The notes: generated by a model from the letters alone, not told the origin. Positions 1-8,813 are shown, numbered from the stretch's first letter. The stretch is DNA of 64,000 nucleotides from Kosakonia arachidis (GCF_900116535.1 NZ_FPAU01000001.1:1-64000), one strand, 5' to 3'. Program-made: numbers and translations.

Positions 1-276
1 TGGCAGTAATGGCGTTTTTAGATTATCAGTTTGTTTTCTGCCGCAAAATGGCCCCAGAAATTGAGGCCGTCATGTCAGCCGGGTCGAACGTACACCACCT
101 CTTTAAAGAGTGGCCCATCTTTGGCGATCGCCGGTAAAAATCAAACTTCGCACGGAGCGCCAGCGACATCCTGGATGTACTATGGCCTGCACATCACCAG
201 TTTCTGCAATGCCGGGAAGCACGCCGTCGGTATGTGTATTTCGCGTTTGGCAAATGAGCTGAGTGCAAGGGACTGA
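1..276 (+). pseudogene. DsbA-family (thioredoxin-fold) protein remnant
   Basis: Frame 3 reads FLDYQFVFCRKMAPEIEAVM and then a FKEWPIFGDR segment before a TAA at 135-137. The pattern (D/F)DYQ..(Y/F)C..MAP followed by (V)FKEWPI is typical of DsbA-like thioredoxin-fold proteins, including those encoded beside some fimbrial operons (BcfH type). Only one cysteine of the usual CXXC is present (FCRKM). After the stop, weak similarity to the next part of the family (LHITSFCNAGK) appears in another frame, so the gene is broken by at least one stop and a frameshift. The true 5' end lies outside the window. The family assignment is from motif recognition; loss of function is inferred. Confidence 0.5.
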
Positions 277-943
277 AGAGGCATCGTTATTCCGAAAACA
301 GAGGGGTTGAACAGTACATGATCTCTTTTATGACCTCCCATCATGCAATCACGATCCTCCATATTCTCAGCCAGCATCAGAAAACGAGGCGTTATGCGCC
401 CTGCAGATCAACTGGTGATGCTGCACGACAGGCAGGCAGTGACTGGCATCCCTGAGCATGCTGTAAGCCTCTTTAATCCTGGATACTGCAGATGCAGAGT
501 AGACATATTAAAATAAGAAATTATGGAGGACACCTCCTCTTATAACATTCTTCCCTTGAAACAGCGCTGATCGAACAGGAGTGCTGAACCGTACTCGCGT
601 GAATGGCTGGCGGACAGTGAACCTGAAATAGACCACCAGCAGGCGCAAATGGATAAACTGTGGGGGATGAACGTTGGCAGTCACTACAAAAAAGGTCTCC
701 CGCCGTATCGCACCCGCCATTTACTACCTGCCATATTGTCACCTTCAGAAATTATCAGATTCACCATTACCGGTGGTACTCATCGCCGGAAAATAACGTG
801 ACGTACGCTTCTTGTTTCCGGTCGGTTTTCCGTTCATTTCTCGTCCAGGGGATGAACGAAATAAAATGATTCGGCCTGAACTTCGCGGTGTGCGCACAAT
901 ACTTCAGTACCCTTTATTTTCGACATCAAGTGTTAACCATTAT
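277..943. other. Accessory DNA with coding-like fragments but no intact gene
   Basis: No convincing complete gene is present. A plus-strand frame ending at the TGA at 453-455 contains YMISFMTSHHAITILHIL, which has the feel of the C-terminal end of a RelE/ParE-type toxin, but it has no start and no partner antitoxin. A second plus-strand open stretch around 570-800 (containing MDKLWGMNVGSHYKKGLPPY) is unrecognised. The two fragments and the DsbA-like relic beside them suggest a worn-down insertion region. These readings are weak. Confidence 0.3.
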
Positions 944-1252
944 TTAATGCTGGATTTCAATCTGTGACCAGCCTTTACGATACATGCAGTCCTTTACTAA
1001 AATATTTCGGCCACTCTCGTTTTCATCACGTGTTGAGTAGCTTGTATCCGTCGTTTTATGTTTTTCATCTTTAGATGTGTATTTGCCAGTAATTTTATTG
1101 TCAGGTGGCAAATCCCTTAGTGCCTGTGCCTGGCATTGAGTTTCTGCCATCTCTTCTTGCTGCTTGTTCGTGCCGGCCTTAACCCATTGATACTCAACAC
1201 ATCCCGTCAGCCCTGTCAGGATTAACGTTATAAAAAAGGTTTTTTTAATCAT
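944..1252 (-). CDS. Small predicted outer-membrane lipoprotein
   Basis: This 102-residue protein begins MIKKTFFITLILTGLTGC: a short basic N-region, a hydrophobic stretch and a perfect lipobox (LTGC, Cys at about residue 18). It should be a lipid-anchored periplasmic or outer-membrane protein after processing by LspA. The mature part is polar, rich in Lys, Asp, Glu and Thr, with two further cysteines (in ETQCQAQ and VKDCMYR) that could form a disulfide. No family is recognised. It is the last gene on the minus strand downstream of fimbrial operon 1, separated from the minor subunit gene by about 400 bases of decayed sequence, so cotranscription is uncertain. Confidence 0.65.
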   Translation of the reverse strand: MIKKTFFITLILTGLTGCVEYQWVKAGTNKQQEEMAETQCQAQALRDLPPDNKITGKYTSKDEKHKTTDTSYSTRDENESGRNILVKDCMYRKGWSQIEIQH

Positions 1253-1666
1253 ATCCAGTCAAAAATTAAATGAAGTTAACAGTAGCTTTACTGCAATCAG
1301 GTTTCTGAACACTAAATCTCAATTCATTCAGCACTTAGGGATAGCTCATCAGGCCAGGACTTAAAAGTCTGCCACTGCGTGCTATATGCCCGGAAGAATC
1401 GACCCCGGTGTGCAGCATATTGGCGATTGCTGACATCTGCCCGTCCTCGGGCATCGCAGCTGTCCCCCAGGTAAATTGCAGCTGCTGATTAGAGTTCTGT
1501 ACATTGCACCCCCATAGCGTACGGACACCAGTTACATGTTAACGTTGCCGTTAAGACGGATGACAGGGCACAGCGAGTCACTGATACGGCGATAAAACAG
1601 GCTGATCAACTGTCCGGCGTTTATCTCCGGTGAGAAAATGCTTCTTCCTTCCCGCTCAGTGCGGTG
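1253..1666 (-). pseudogene. Decayed coding sequence downstream of the fimbrial subunit gene
   Basis: Directly after the TGA of the upstream minor subunit gene the same minus-strand frame stays open for about 44 codons (containing INAGQLISLFYRR and LCPVIRLNGNV) to a TAA at 1532-1534. A further open stretch in another frame follows (TLWGCNVQN..., FTWGTAAMPEDGQM...) and ends at a stop near 1340. Length, cysteines and LNG-type strands look like remains of a fimbrial subunit or adhesin, but no family can be named. The read-on through one stop and then a frame change argues for decay. Confidence 0.4.
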
Positions 1667-2188
1667 TCAGGACCAGGGCCATCGCCCTTCATGGCTGCCA
1701 GGGATATAGGCGCTGTGGTTCTTCAGCGGATTAATGCCCGCGTACAGCACCATCGTCGTACCGGCCTTTACTGTCGTCGTGCCTGACTTCCAGTTGCCCC
1801 CGACGCCTCCCGCAACATAGTCCAGCGAAATGCGTGCACCGATATCGTCCAGAACCACATTGGGGCTGGATATCAGCTCGGTTGGGGTCTCCCCTTTAAC
1901 GTCGACGTCATTGGCACACATCGAGTTGTCGATGGTTGCCACCTGCGCAGGGAAATAGCTCCGCCCGCTTTCCGCAGCGAGTTCTGCCTGCCCGTCGCTG
2001 GGCTTCACCGTAACCGTATACTCCGTCGTCGTAACCACTGGGGCGCAGGGGTTTATTATTTCTCCCGTCACGGTCACCCCTGCTGAGGCGTCAGCCCGGG
2101 CGCAACCCGACTGGGACAGCAGTACCATGGTGAACAGCAGCCAGAGACAGCTGTGGACAAGGTCTGTTTTTCTTTGGCAGAGAATCAT
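1667..2188 (-). CDS. Fimbrial minor subunit or truncated adhesin (operon 1)
   Basis: This 173-residue product begins with a long hydrophobic signal-like stretch (roughly residues 10-32, LVHSCLWLLFTMVLLSQ) followed by a beta-rich, Thr/Val-rich mature part with cysteines in NPCAPV and SMCAND. It is the third small gene after the usher and starts 7 bases after the preceding pilin stop, with no strong ribosome-binding site, so translational coupling is likely. Position at the end of a chaperone-usher operon suggests a minor pilin or tip component assembled by the same usher. The C-terminus (EGRWPWS) lacks the usual donor-strand-recognition ending with a penultimate aromatic residue, and the same frame continues after the stop, so it may be a truncated version of a longer adhesin. 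Confidence 0.55.
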   Translation of the reverse strand: MILCQRKTDLVHSCLWLLFTMVLLSQSGCARADASAGVTVTGEIINPCAPVVTTTEYTVTVKPSDGQAELAAESGRSYFPAQVATIDNSMCANDVDVKGETPTELISSPNVVLDDIGARISLDYVAGGVGGNWKSGTTTVKAGTTMVLYAGINPLKNHSAYIPGSHEGRWPWS

Positions 2189-2195
2189 GTCGGGG

Positions 2196-2747
2196 CTACT
2201 CGTAGTTCATATTGAGCGTAATCAGGGCGGAAACGGTACCGGCCGTTACTGTTGCATCACTGTCCTGTCCCAACTTGACTCGGAAACTCATGTCGACCAC
2301 GCCGTTGGCTGGCTTAAACGCAATCGCCGTAGATTGGTTGTTGGGTATTAATTCGGTACCGAATTCCGACAACCCCGGCCCGCTCCAAATACTCACGTCA
2401 ACACCGGTTGCGGTTCCAGTGTTTTTGAAGGCTTCACTTAAAGCAGGATCGGCCGTTCCGGTTGCAGTCACCTTCACCGTTTTTACGTCGCTGGAGCAGT
2501 TCGTCAGCGTCAGGGTGAAATCTTTGCTAGCCCCGATATCGTGTTTGGATTTCATGGTTGAAGCATCAACCGTACCTAGCTCGATGTGCGTGTCAGCTGA
2601 CGTCCAGCCCTCTGTGCAGGTCCGGTTAACGACGGTGCCCGAAACGGTAATAGTAGCTGTATCGCCGGCCTGCGCTGGCACTGTGTGCGCGACCGTAAGC
2701 AGCGCACTGCAGAAACACACACACAGCGCGGATTTAAATATGGGCAT
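2196..2747 (-). CDS. Type 1-like fimbrial pilin (operon 1, second subunit)
   Basis: A pilin of about 183 residues with signal peptide MPIFKSALCVCFCSALLTVAH and likely cleavage after AQA. The mature part shows the fimbrial fold pattern: ITVSGTVVNRTC near the N-terminus, a second conserved cysteine in TLTNCSSD (disulfide pair), and a C-terminal beta strand ending LNMNYE with the penultimate Tyr typical of subunits recognised by chaperone and usher. ATG at 2747 is preferred (GGAGG 9 bases upstream); an in-frame GTG at 2750 directly before it is also possible. It lies between the first pilin and the minor subunit and should be secreted by the Sec pathway and assembled at the outer membrane. Confidence 0.8.
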   Translation of the reverse strand: MPIFKSALCVCFCSALLTVAHTVPAQAGDTATITVSGTVVNRTCTEGWTSADTHIELGTVDASTMKSKHDIGASKDFTLTLTNCSSDVKTVKVTATGTADPALSEAFKNTGTATGVDVSIWSGPGLSEFGTELIPNNQSTAIAFKPANGVVDMSFRVKLGQDSDATVTAGTVSALITLNMNYE

Positions 2748-2849
2748 CACTTCTGTCCTCCATGAAAAACCCCGGGGGTTCGCTCCGACGGCAGCCGGTT
2801 AGGCACCAGGCTACCGTCAAGGATGATCTGACAATATCAGACCGTCACC

Positions 2850-3449
2850 TTACTCGTAGGCTAAGTACAGTGTGGCCTCACCGGTTGCGTCCCCCGGCGT
2901 CGCGTTGTCGGCCGTTGCCACTAACTGAGCAAGAAACGGCATGGTTAAATGGTCCGCGTAAGTCTGGCCGCCCGCACCATCGTCGGTGCTCGGAATGATA
3001 TACTCGACAGCGGTGGATGCGTCGTTTGGCACCATCGCCTTCTGCTGGTCCCCGCCCAGCAGACGAAACCCGACGTTTTTGGCTGCAGTAGTATCCGTAT
3101 TCGTGTTAGCAAAGGAATTTGCATCATTGTCGTCCGCGGTCCCACCCGCTATGACGGTAACGCCTGTTACGCCGGCACACTCTTTCAGACTCAGGGTAAA
3201 CGGCCGGGCCGAGCCCACGCTGCCCGCGATGGCCAGAGCCTTGGAAGACACCTTTTTAAAGTCAACCGTGACGCCGTCAGCGGTATCCCAGTTCGGTGTG
3301 CAGGTCTGGGCCGTGACAGTAGCCTTGAACTTCACGGACACCTGGGCCGGATCCGTGGTCGGGTCATCGGCGTGCACGCCCCACGATGTTGTAATCAATG
3401 CAATCGCTACAGAGCAGGCGACACTATTTTTTTTAACGTTTAAAAACAT
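2850..3449 (-). CDS. Type 1-like fimbrial pilin (operon 1, likely major subunit)
   Basis: A 199-residue pilin with a signal peptide (MFLNVKKNSVACSVAIALIT, cleavage probably after VHA). The mature chain has the paired cysteines (VTAQTCTPNW and LKECAGV), alternating strands, and the canonical pilin ending LYLAYE. It is the first structural gene after the usher and the longest of the pilins in this operon, which makes it the best candidate for the major rod subunit; that ranking is inference. About 100 bases separate it from the next pilin gene. Confidence 0.8.
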   Translation of the reverse strand: MFLNVKKNSVACSVAIALITTSWGVHADDPTTDPAQVSVKFKATVTAQTCTPNWDTADGVTVDFKKVSSKALAIAGSVGSARPFTLSLKECAGVTGVTVIAGGTADDNDANSFANTNTDTTAAKNVGFRLLGGDQQKAMVPNDASTAVEYIIPSTDDGAGGQTYADHLTMPFLAQLVATADNATPGDATGEATLYLAYE

Positions 3450-3566
3450 ACTTATATTTCCTTCTTATTTACTACTTTGCTTATGGATGATGAACACATG
3501 CGAATTTCACCACGGGTAATTTCAGCATCCGGGGCCGGGAGTAGCCCGGGCCGGAATGGCAGCGCG

Positions 3567-6149
3567 TCAGAGGCAAACCTCCTGCGCCTGAATCACTGAC
3601 TCCCGGAGCACCTTCTCCGGCAGGCTGTAGCGCACCGTGCAGCGCTGGCCAGCTCCCTTGCCCCACTTCGCCGTCAGGGTGCCCCGCAGCGGCAGGCCCG
3701 TCAGCCACACCTGGCCGTCATCCCCGACCAGGCCGCTGCCCCCTCCCTCCGCGCTTACCGGCGTGCCAAAGGGCAAGGGCATGTCGTTGTGCCGCAGGGT
3801 CAGCAGGGCGCGAATACCCTCGTGGGCGGTGAAGCTCGCCCTGACCACCGCCCCGCGTGTTGGCACGACACGGGTGACGGCGTTATCAATATCCGTGTGG
3901 TCGTCCAACTGGCTGACATCCAGCGCCACCCGGTTCTCCCGGTATGGCCCGGCGTACGGCACCACCGTGTAACCACGCCAGTCGGTGTGGATGCCGGTGC
4001 CGTTCTCCACCGGCACTTCAGCCGCCCCCGGCACGGCGATCAAAACGCTGGTCTCGCCCAACGACTGGCTCAGTGTCAGGCCGTCGCGGTGCACCAGCGC
4101 GCCGCCCGACACCCCGTAGCGCACCTGCCGATAGTCGCGGCTGTAGCCGTAGCCCAGCGAGGCGTTGCCCGGCCCGCCCCGATAGCTGAGGCTGGCGTCC
4201 CCGCTGCTGCCGTTGTCACGCCCGTAGCCCTGGGAGACGCTCCAGTCCAGGTTGTTGCCCTCCAGCGCCGTTCCACTGAGCCCGGCCTGATGAGTAACCT
4301 GCCCGTCTGCGCTCTGCCCGGCACTGTAGGTGGCCATGAGTTGATGGTCCTGTTCAGTAATGCCTCTGGCGGACAACAGCGCATCCAGTGGCACGGACAT
4401 ACTGAGCCAGAGCGTACGGCTGGCACCCGGCTGGCCGCTGATGTGACTGTAGTTCCAGGAAAGGTTGTAGCTGACCTGACCCAACGTGCTGCTCAGGCCC
4501 GCCTGAATCGTGTCGGTCTTGGCGCTCTCTTGCCAGTAGGTCTGACGCGTGCCCGTTACGTAGAACGAGCCGAGGCGGCCCAGCCGCTGAGACAGAGTGA
4601 GCTGAATACGCTGCCGCCGGTTGTTATAGAGGTTGTAGTGGTCGACCCAGTTGCGCTTCACCGGTCGGCCGGCGGCGTCAACCTCATCCTCGTCGTACAA
4701 CCAGCCTGACATGCTCTTCAGCGCGGTCTCTTCCAGGGTATGGAAGCCCTGGGTGGAGTAGCGGTAACCGGCCAGCGTTACGGTAGTACCGGTGCTCATC
4801 AGCGAGCGGCCATACATGAATCGCAGGGACTGCCCCTTGTGCCGCGAGCCGTCCACGAGGGTGCTGTCGGCCTGCGTCACGTCGGCTGATACCGCGCCCC
4901 ACTCGCCCATGCTGAGCCCCGCGCCTACGGCAAGTGCGCGGTAGGTATCCGCCAGTTGGGTGCCGCCGAAGAGTGTGATGTTGTGGGGCAATCCCCAGAG
5001 CAACGAGCCTTGGGCAAAGGACGGCTCGCTGTAGCGGTCACTGCTGCTGCGAAAGCGGCCCGCGGCCAGGTCGTAGCGGACGTGTCCCTGACGCTGCAGG
5101 ACCGGAAGAGACGAATAGGGCACGATAAAGGTACGTTTTGTGCCGTCCGCCTCCGTAATGATCACGTTCATGTCCCCGCCCGACGAGACCGGATAGAGGT
5201 CCCGGATGGCGAACGCGCCGGGGGCCACAAACGTCCGGTAAATCTCGTTGCCGCTCTGGCGGATGCTGACCTGAGCATTGCTGTTTGCGATGCCACGGAT
5301 AACGGGCGCGTAACCGCGCTGGGTGCTCGGATACATTTCGTCGTCAGTGGCGAGCCGGACGCCCCGGAGCGAGAGAGAGTCAAACACCTCCCCGCCAGTG
5401 TAGCCGTCCCCGGCCGTCAGCTCGCTCCGCCAGGGAATGATGGCCCGCTGGAAATACGTGCTGATGTGCTGCCAGTGGCGCTGGTCGCCGTAGCTGTTCT
5501 GGTTATCGCTCCAGGTTCTGTTGTCGCGCAAGCGCCACGCCCCGACGTTCAGGCCGCTGGTCAGGTTGAGGTAGCTGCTGCGGCTGCTGCCGTAGCGCCC
5601 GCGGTTATCGCTTCCGCTGAACTGGTAGTTCAGCAGGGCCGCGTTGATGCCATTGTCCCACCGCTCCGGCGCTACCCAGCCTTGAGGTCGGACCAGGAGG
5701 GCTGCCTGTGGAATGCTGACGTCCAGGCGCATTTTCTGGAAGTCAAACGCTGTATAGGCCTGGGGAATAGTTTGCCCGGGCGCCACGCACTGCCCTTCCG
5801 GCACGGACGCCAGTCCGGGGAAAGCCGGTACGTTCACGCCCATGTCCACCAGGTCCCGGAGGGTCAGGCAGGCCATCAGACCTGTGCTGTCGTGGATGTC
5901 CTCCCGACGGCCATCGCCAGCCAGGGCGTCAAAACGTAGGGTATCGGACCGGAGAAAGGTACCGTTCAGGTAGATGTCCAGCGGATAGCTGCCGGGTGCC
6001 TGAGCGTGACCGCTTTCAAAGCGCGAGAGATCCGCCACGGCGTTCGGGTCATCTGATAGCATAGCCGGATCAAAGTGCAGCCCGGCCAGGGCATGAGCGG
6101 ACAATGAGCTCCCCACCAGAACCAATAATGGACGTAATTTGAAATCCAT
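3567..6149 (-). CDS. Outer-membrane fimbrial usher (operon 1)
   Basis: Usher of about 860 residues (FimD/PapC family), the gated beta-barrel pore that receives chaperone-subunit complexes and polymerises the pilus. Visible landmarks: signal peptide ending SAHALA; periplasmic N-terminal domain (LHFDPAMLSDDP, YPLDIYLNG, DSTGLMACLT); barrel with plug segments (GYAPVIRGIANSNAQVSI, PGAFAIRDLYPVSSGGDMNV); and C-terminal domains (PTRGAVVRASF, PLPFGTPV, GDDGQVWLTGL). The start is taken at MDFKLRPL (6149), with GGGAAAA suitably upstream; longer starts at 6164 or 6272 lack a ribosome-binding site, and the latter would overlap the chaperone gene. The protein is clearly related to the usher of operon 2. 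The gene is visibly GC-rich. Confidence 0.92.
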   Translation of the reverse strand: MDFKLRPLLVLVGSSLSAHALAGLHFDPAMLSDDPNAVADLSRFESGHAQAPGSYPLDIYLNGTFLRSDTLRFDALAGDGRREDIHDSTGLMACLTLRDLVDMGVNVPAFPGLASVPEGQCVAPGQTIPQAYTAFDFQKMRLDVSIPQAALLVRPQGWVAPERWDNGINAALLNYQFSGSDNRGRYGSSRSSYLNLTSGLNVGAWRLRDNRTWSDNQNSYGDQRHWQHISTYFQRAIIPWRSELTAGDGYTGGEVFDSLSLRGVRLATDDEMYPSTQRGYAPVIRGIANSNAQVSIRQSGNEIYRTFVAPGAFAIRDLYPVSSGGDMNVIITEADGTKRTFIVPYSSLPVLQRQGHVRYDLAAGRFRSSSDRYSEPSFAQGSLLWGLPHNITLFGGTQLADTYRALAVGAGLSMGEWGAVSADVTQADSTLVDGSRHKGQSLRFMYGRSLMSTGTTVTLAGYRYSTQGFHTLEETALKSMSGWLYDEDEVDAAGRPVKRNWVDHYNLYNNRRQRIQLTLSQRLGRLGSFYVTGTRQTYWQESAKTDTIQAGLSSTLGQVSYNLSWNYSHISGQPGASRTLWLSMSVPLDALLSARGITEQDHQLMATYSAGQSADGQVTHQAGLSGTALEGNNLDWSVSQGYGRDNGSSGDASLSYRGGPGNASLGYGYSRDYRQVRYGVSGGALVHRDGLTLSQSLGETSVLIAVPGAAEVPVENGTGIHTDWRGYTVVPYAGPYRENRVALDVSQLDDHTDIDNAVTRVVPTRGAVVRASFTAHEGIRALLTLRHNDMPLPFGTPVSAEGGGSGLVGDDGQVWLTGLPLRGTLTAKWGKGAGQRCTVRYSLPEKVLRESVIQAQEVCL

Positions 6150-6195
6150 TTCCCGTTTTCCCATAACAAAAGAATCAGACACGAATACGAAGGCA

Positions 6196-6894
6196 CTACC
6201 TGATGGTCGCGATAATAGCTGGCGTGGTAGCACCGTAATCGTTAATGGTGCGGAATGAGACGGTACTCCCATGCTCCGCCGGAAGCGGGTCTGAGGCCGT
6301 GCCCAACGGCGGAACCATGATGTCTCTGAGCGCTTTTCCGCCGGAGGTTATCTCCGCCAGTGTGAGGTAGTACGGGGTGGGATTACGGATGACCAGCTCA
6401 CCTGCCTGCTGATGAAACTCCAGCATGGCGGGGGCCATGCCCGGCGAGGGCTTCAATCCGGCCGGGCGGACAAACAGCTTTATCCGGTTGGCCGTGGCGA
6501 TGCGCAGCACAGCGCTGTTGCCGCCGGACTTGCTGTCGTCAATCGACGGAATGGCCTTGGCGGTGAAGTAGTAGAGCGTCTCCCGGTCGGTCGGCAGCGC
6601 GCCACCCGTGTGAATAAGGCGCAGGGTGTTTTCATTTTTCGGGCCGCTAAGATAGAGCGGCGGCGTGACGATAAAGTCTGAGGTTTTATGACCGGAGGCG
6701 TCCTCCACCCACGACTGAACCAGAAAGGAGTCGGTGGTGGAAGAATTGCTTACCGACAGGCTCGCCTGCTTCGCATCCTGCGGGTAAACGATCCTGGTGC
6801 CCTGCACGGAAATGCCGCCGTTGGACAGGGCTGGAAGTGTCGTCATGCCCAGGCCAACGGCGAGGGCGGATAGTACGGTTTTTTTGAAGAACAT
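6196..6894 (-). CDS. Periplasmic fimbrial chaperone (operon 1)
   Basis: A 232-residue PapD/FimC-family chaperone that caps pilin subunits in the periplasm by donor-strand complementation and delivers them to the usher. Signal peptide MFFKKTVLSALAVGLGMTTL, then two immunoglobulin-like domains: the family motifs TRIVYP, VQSWVED and the F-G region NENTLRLI in domain 1, and RIKLFVRP, NPTPYYLTL and FRTINDYGA in domain 2. It is the first gene of operon 1. It is close in sequence to the chaperone of operon 2 (for example shared VQSWVE, NENTLR, IKLFVRPAGL), so the two operons share ancestry. The ribosome-binding site region is duplicated just upstream. Confidence 0.92.
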   Translation of the reverse strand: MFFKKTVLSALAVGLGMTTLPALSNGGISVQGTRIVYPQDAKQASLSVSNSSTTDSFLVQSWVEDASGHKTSDFIVTPPLYLSGPKNENTLRLIHTGGALPTDRETLYYFTAKAIPSIDDSKSGGNSAVLRIATANRIKLFVRPAGLKPSPGMAPAMLEFHQQAGELVIRNPTPYYLTLAEITSGGKALRDIMVPPLGTASDPLPAEHGSTVSFRTINDYGATTPAIIATIR

Positions 6895-6928
6895 TTTTTA
6901 CACCTTAGTTGTTTTTACACCTTAGTTG
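6895..6928 (-). repeat. 17-bp tandem duplication carrying the chaperone ribosome-binding site
   Basis: The 17-mer TTTTTACACCTTAGTTG occurs twice head to tail (6895-6911 and 6912-6928), directly upstream of the chaperone start. Read on the minus strand each copy contributes AAGGTG, and the proximal copy is correctly spaced from the ATG. The duplication is exact, so it is recent or maintained. Confidence 0.85.
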
Positions 6929-7958
6929 TTATGAAACTGTTTTATCGTCCATTCATGAAAGGAACAGCAACCATTGGCGGGTATTTGCCCAATATACGTA
7001 GGCCCGCACATATTATTCAGGGGTAAACTATGTTTGCTAATTTACGCTCAATTCAAAATGTAGTTCAGTGAATGAACTAAACACGGTTCTTGTAGCTTGT
7101 CGCCGCCATTAAAAATCCGGCAACGCAGATTTACCACCTGAGATAATTATCATTAAATCTCAATTTGGCGGTGCGTTTTCCTTTCCTTGAGTTGTTTTTT
7201 GAATGATGAAAACGTCCTATTGCCTGCCATTTAAAATATGAGATCAACCTCGATCCTGCAATGCTTCTTACCTGGTAATTATACGCATAATATCGGGAGG
7301 TTGAAGACGGTTCTAATGATGGTTGGTAGGAGTTAAAATATAACTATTGGATATTAATGTTCAAATAATGATCATTGATGCTTATTTATTTTTTGATAAA
7401 GATAAATTTTAGTCATTGAAAATTAATGTGTTACGTATTTGCCCTGTTATTGCTATGCATTGGCATTCAGGTCAGTAAATTAAACATCTCAGGAAGTGTT
7501 AAAAATAATATTATCCATCTTGTTTAGGGATTGTTTAATATGATATTGATTTTTTTAAACGAAGCATAAACGGGATGGAGGGCAAAAGAGAATGCATGTA
7601 ACAAATGAGTAAGGTATTTTAATGGAGGCTTAACAAAAAATGATTGGCTCATTTAGTGAAATGTTATTTAGAGGGCGTCTAAAAAATAAATTCTCTGATA
7701 TACCCTATCTATAAGACGACAATAAATCAGCGCCGGTTGGCGCTGATTATTTTGGGCGATTATGTAATCTGAGTATCATGTTCATGAGCCCACAGGAAAT
7801 AGCGTTACGCTCAATACTTATCAGGTCAGTTATTACATGATTCAGCGTAAAAAAGGCGTAACCCGGCATCTCTTGTTATGAAGGCCGGTATCTCCATTTG
7901 CTCCGGTCACAGGATCGAAAAAGATCAATGGTCAAACGCCAGTGAGTGCCACTGGCGT
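6929..7958. other. AT-rich intergenic region upstream of fimbrial operon 1
   Basis: About 1 kb with no convincing open reading frame. It separates fimbrial operon 1 (reading left) from the end of xni (also minus strand), so it must hold the promoter and control region of operon 1. The bulk (about 7200-7700) is markedly AT-rich, as is common for H-NS-bound fimbrial control regions. It contains a strong hairpin at 7725-7748. No recombinase gene or obvious invertible element is present. In E. coli the fucose genes follow xni at this place; none are seen here. Confidence 0.5.
7725..7754 (+). terminator. Strong hairpin, possible intrinsic terminator
   Basis: A perfect 10-bp stem (AATCAGCGCC / GGCGCTGATT) with a GGTT loop at 7725-7748, followed by ATTTT. 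No gene is visible directly upstream on the plus strand, so it may be left over from a lost transcription unit or serve as an insulator. Confidence 0.5.
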
Positions 7959-8711
7959 TCAGCGCGTCAGGCGAAGCTGTTGTAAATTGCCATCAAGTTG
8001 CAGATCGGTTTGCAGACGCGCCACATCCCGACAGGTAAATGCCATCGACCGGTGTGTTTCTAGTTTCTGCCGCCACTTCTCCGGTACCGCTTCGAGGTTT
8101 CCGTATAGCGCCTCCAGCGTTGGAAACATGCCCAGCAACTGCGTTGCGCTTTTTGGACCAATACCCGCCACGCCCGGCACTTTCGAACTGCTGATCCCCG
8201 CCAGCCCCCAGTAATCCGGTAATTGCTCTGGCGTAACCCCATATTCCTGAGCAATAAAGGGCGCATCCAGCCAGCGTTTCTGAAAGTAATCGCGAATGCG
8301 GATGGTCGGAGAGAGCAACTGGCAGTAGCCTTTGTCGGTTGAGACGATCGTCGCGTGTTGCCCTGCCTGCGCCATTTTTACCGCCAGCGTCGCAGCAAGA
8401 TCGTCGGCTTCGTTGCCAGGTGTTGCCCAACAGCGGAGCCCGCGTTGTTCGAAAGCGGCGCGCAGTAATGGCATTTCCGTCTGTAAGGTCTCCGGCATGG
8501 GAGGGCGGCCCGCTTTGTAATCCGGCAGCAACTGATGGCGCCAGCCCTGGTTACGGGCCTCATCATCAAAAACCGCGACGGCATGGGTTGGCTGACTATG
8601 GATAATCAACTGCTCCAGCGCATGCAGACAGGTATCCACGCAGGGTGAACCTTGCACCGCATGGATACGGCGAATCAGATTAAGTGCGTCAACAATAAGC
8701 AGATGAGCCAC
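7959..8711 (-). CDS. xni: Flap endonuclease Xni (exonuclease IX homologue)
   Basis: A 250-residue protein of the 5'-3' exonuclease/flap endonuclease family, matching E. coli Xni (YgdG) along its length. Xni lacks the polymerase part of PolI and acts on 5' flaps in DNA repair or replication. Visible: [18 protein letters not shown] at the N-terminus, AVFDDE, the acidic metal-binding run [11 protein letters not shown], the [10 protein letters not shown] segment, and the helix-hairpin-helix region [22 protein letters not shown]. The start is taken as GTG at 8711 because AAGGAGGG lies just upstream and the length then fits the family. The upstream ATG at 8732 would add seven residues. It follows sdaB on the same strand, as in E. 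coli. Confidence 0.93.
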   Translation of the reverse strand: MAHLLIVDALNLIRRIHAVQGSPCVDTCLHALEQLIIHSQPTHAVAVFDDEARNQGWRHQLLPDYKAGRPPMPETLQTEMPLLRAAFEQRGLRCWATPGNEADDLAATLAVKMAQAGQHATIVSTDKGYCQLLSPTIRIRDYFQKRWLDAPFIAQEYGVTPEQLPDYWGLAGISSSKVPGVAGIGPKSATQLLGMFPTLEALYGNLEAVPEKWRQKLETHRSMAFTCRDVARLQTDLQLDGNLQQLRLTR

Positions 8712-8788
8712 AGATACCCTCCTTGAGATCATCCGCTAAGGGTATCATCGCACGCCAGGCGAGGCTATAAAGCAGGGAGTAATCAGGA

Positions 8789-8813
8789 AGATGCCTCGCA
8801 AAACAAGGCATCT
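8789..8813 (-). terminator. Hairpin between sdaB and xni
   Basis: Inverted repeat AGATGCCT / AGGCATCT with a 9-base loop in the sdaB-xni gap. On the minus strand the downstream tract is not U-rich, so it may act as an RNA-stabilising stem or a weak terminator for sdaCB. Confidence 0.4.

Noticed and set aside
276-455. RelE/ParE-type toxin gene
   Set aside because: Only a C-terminal-like segment (ISFMTSHHAITILHIL) is readable, without a start or antitoxin partner; too weak for a gene call.
2212-2802. Long plus-strand ORF (196 codons) opposite the pilin gene, and similar long frames opposite both ushers and relA
   Set aside because: Their codons mirror the GC-rich real genes on the other strand; they lack family motifs and proper starts, while the opposite frames encode recognisable proteins.
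3789-4709. 306-codon plus-strand ORF opposite the operon 1 usher
   Set aside because: Low-complexity Ala/Val/Arg/Pro composition typical of an antisense frame in GC-rich coding DNA; the usher is unmistakable on the minus strand.
6929-7958. Invertible (fim switch-like) element upstream of fimbrial operon 1
   Set aside because: No pair of long inverted repeats enclosing a promoter was found, and no FimB/FimE-type recombinase gene is present.
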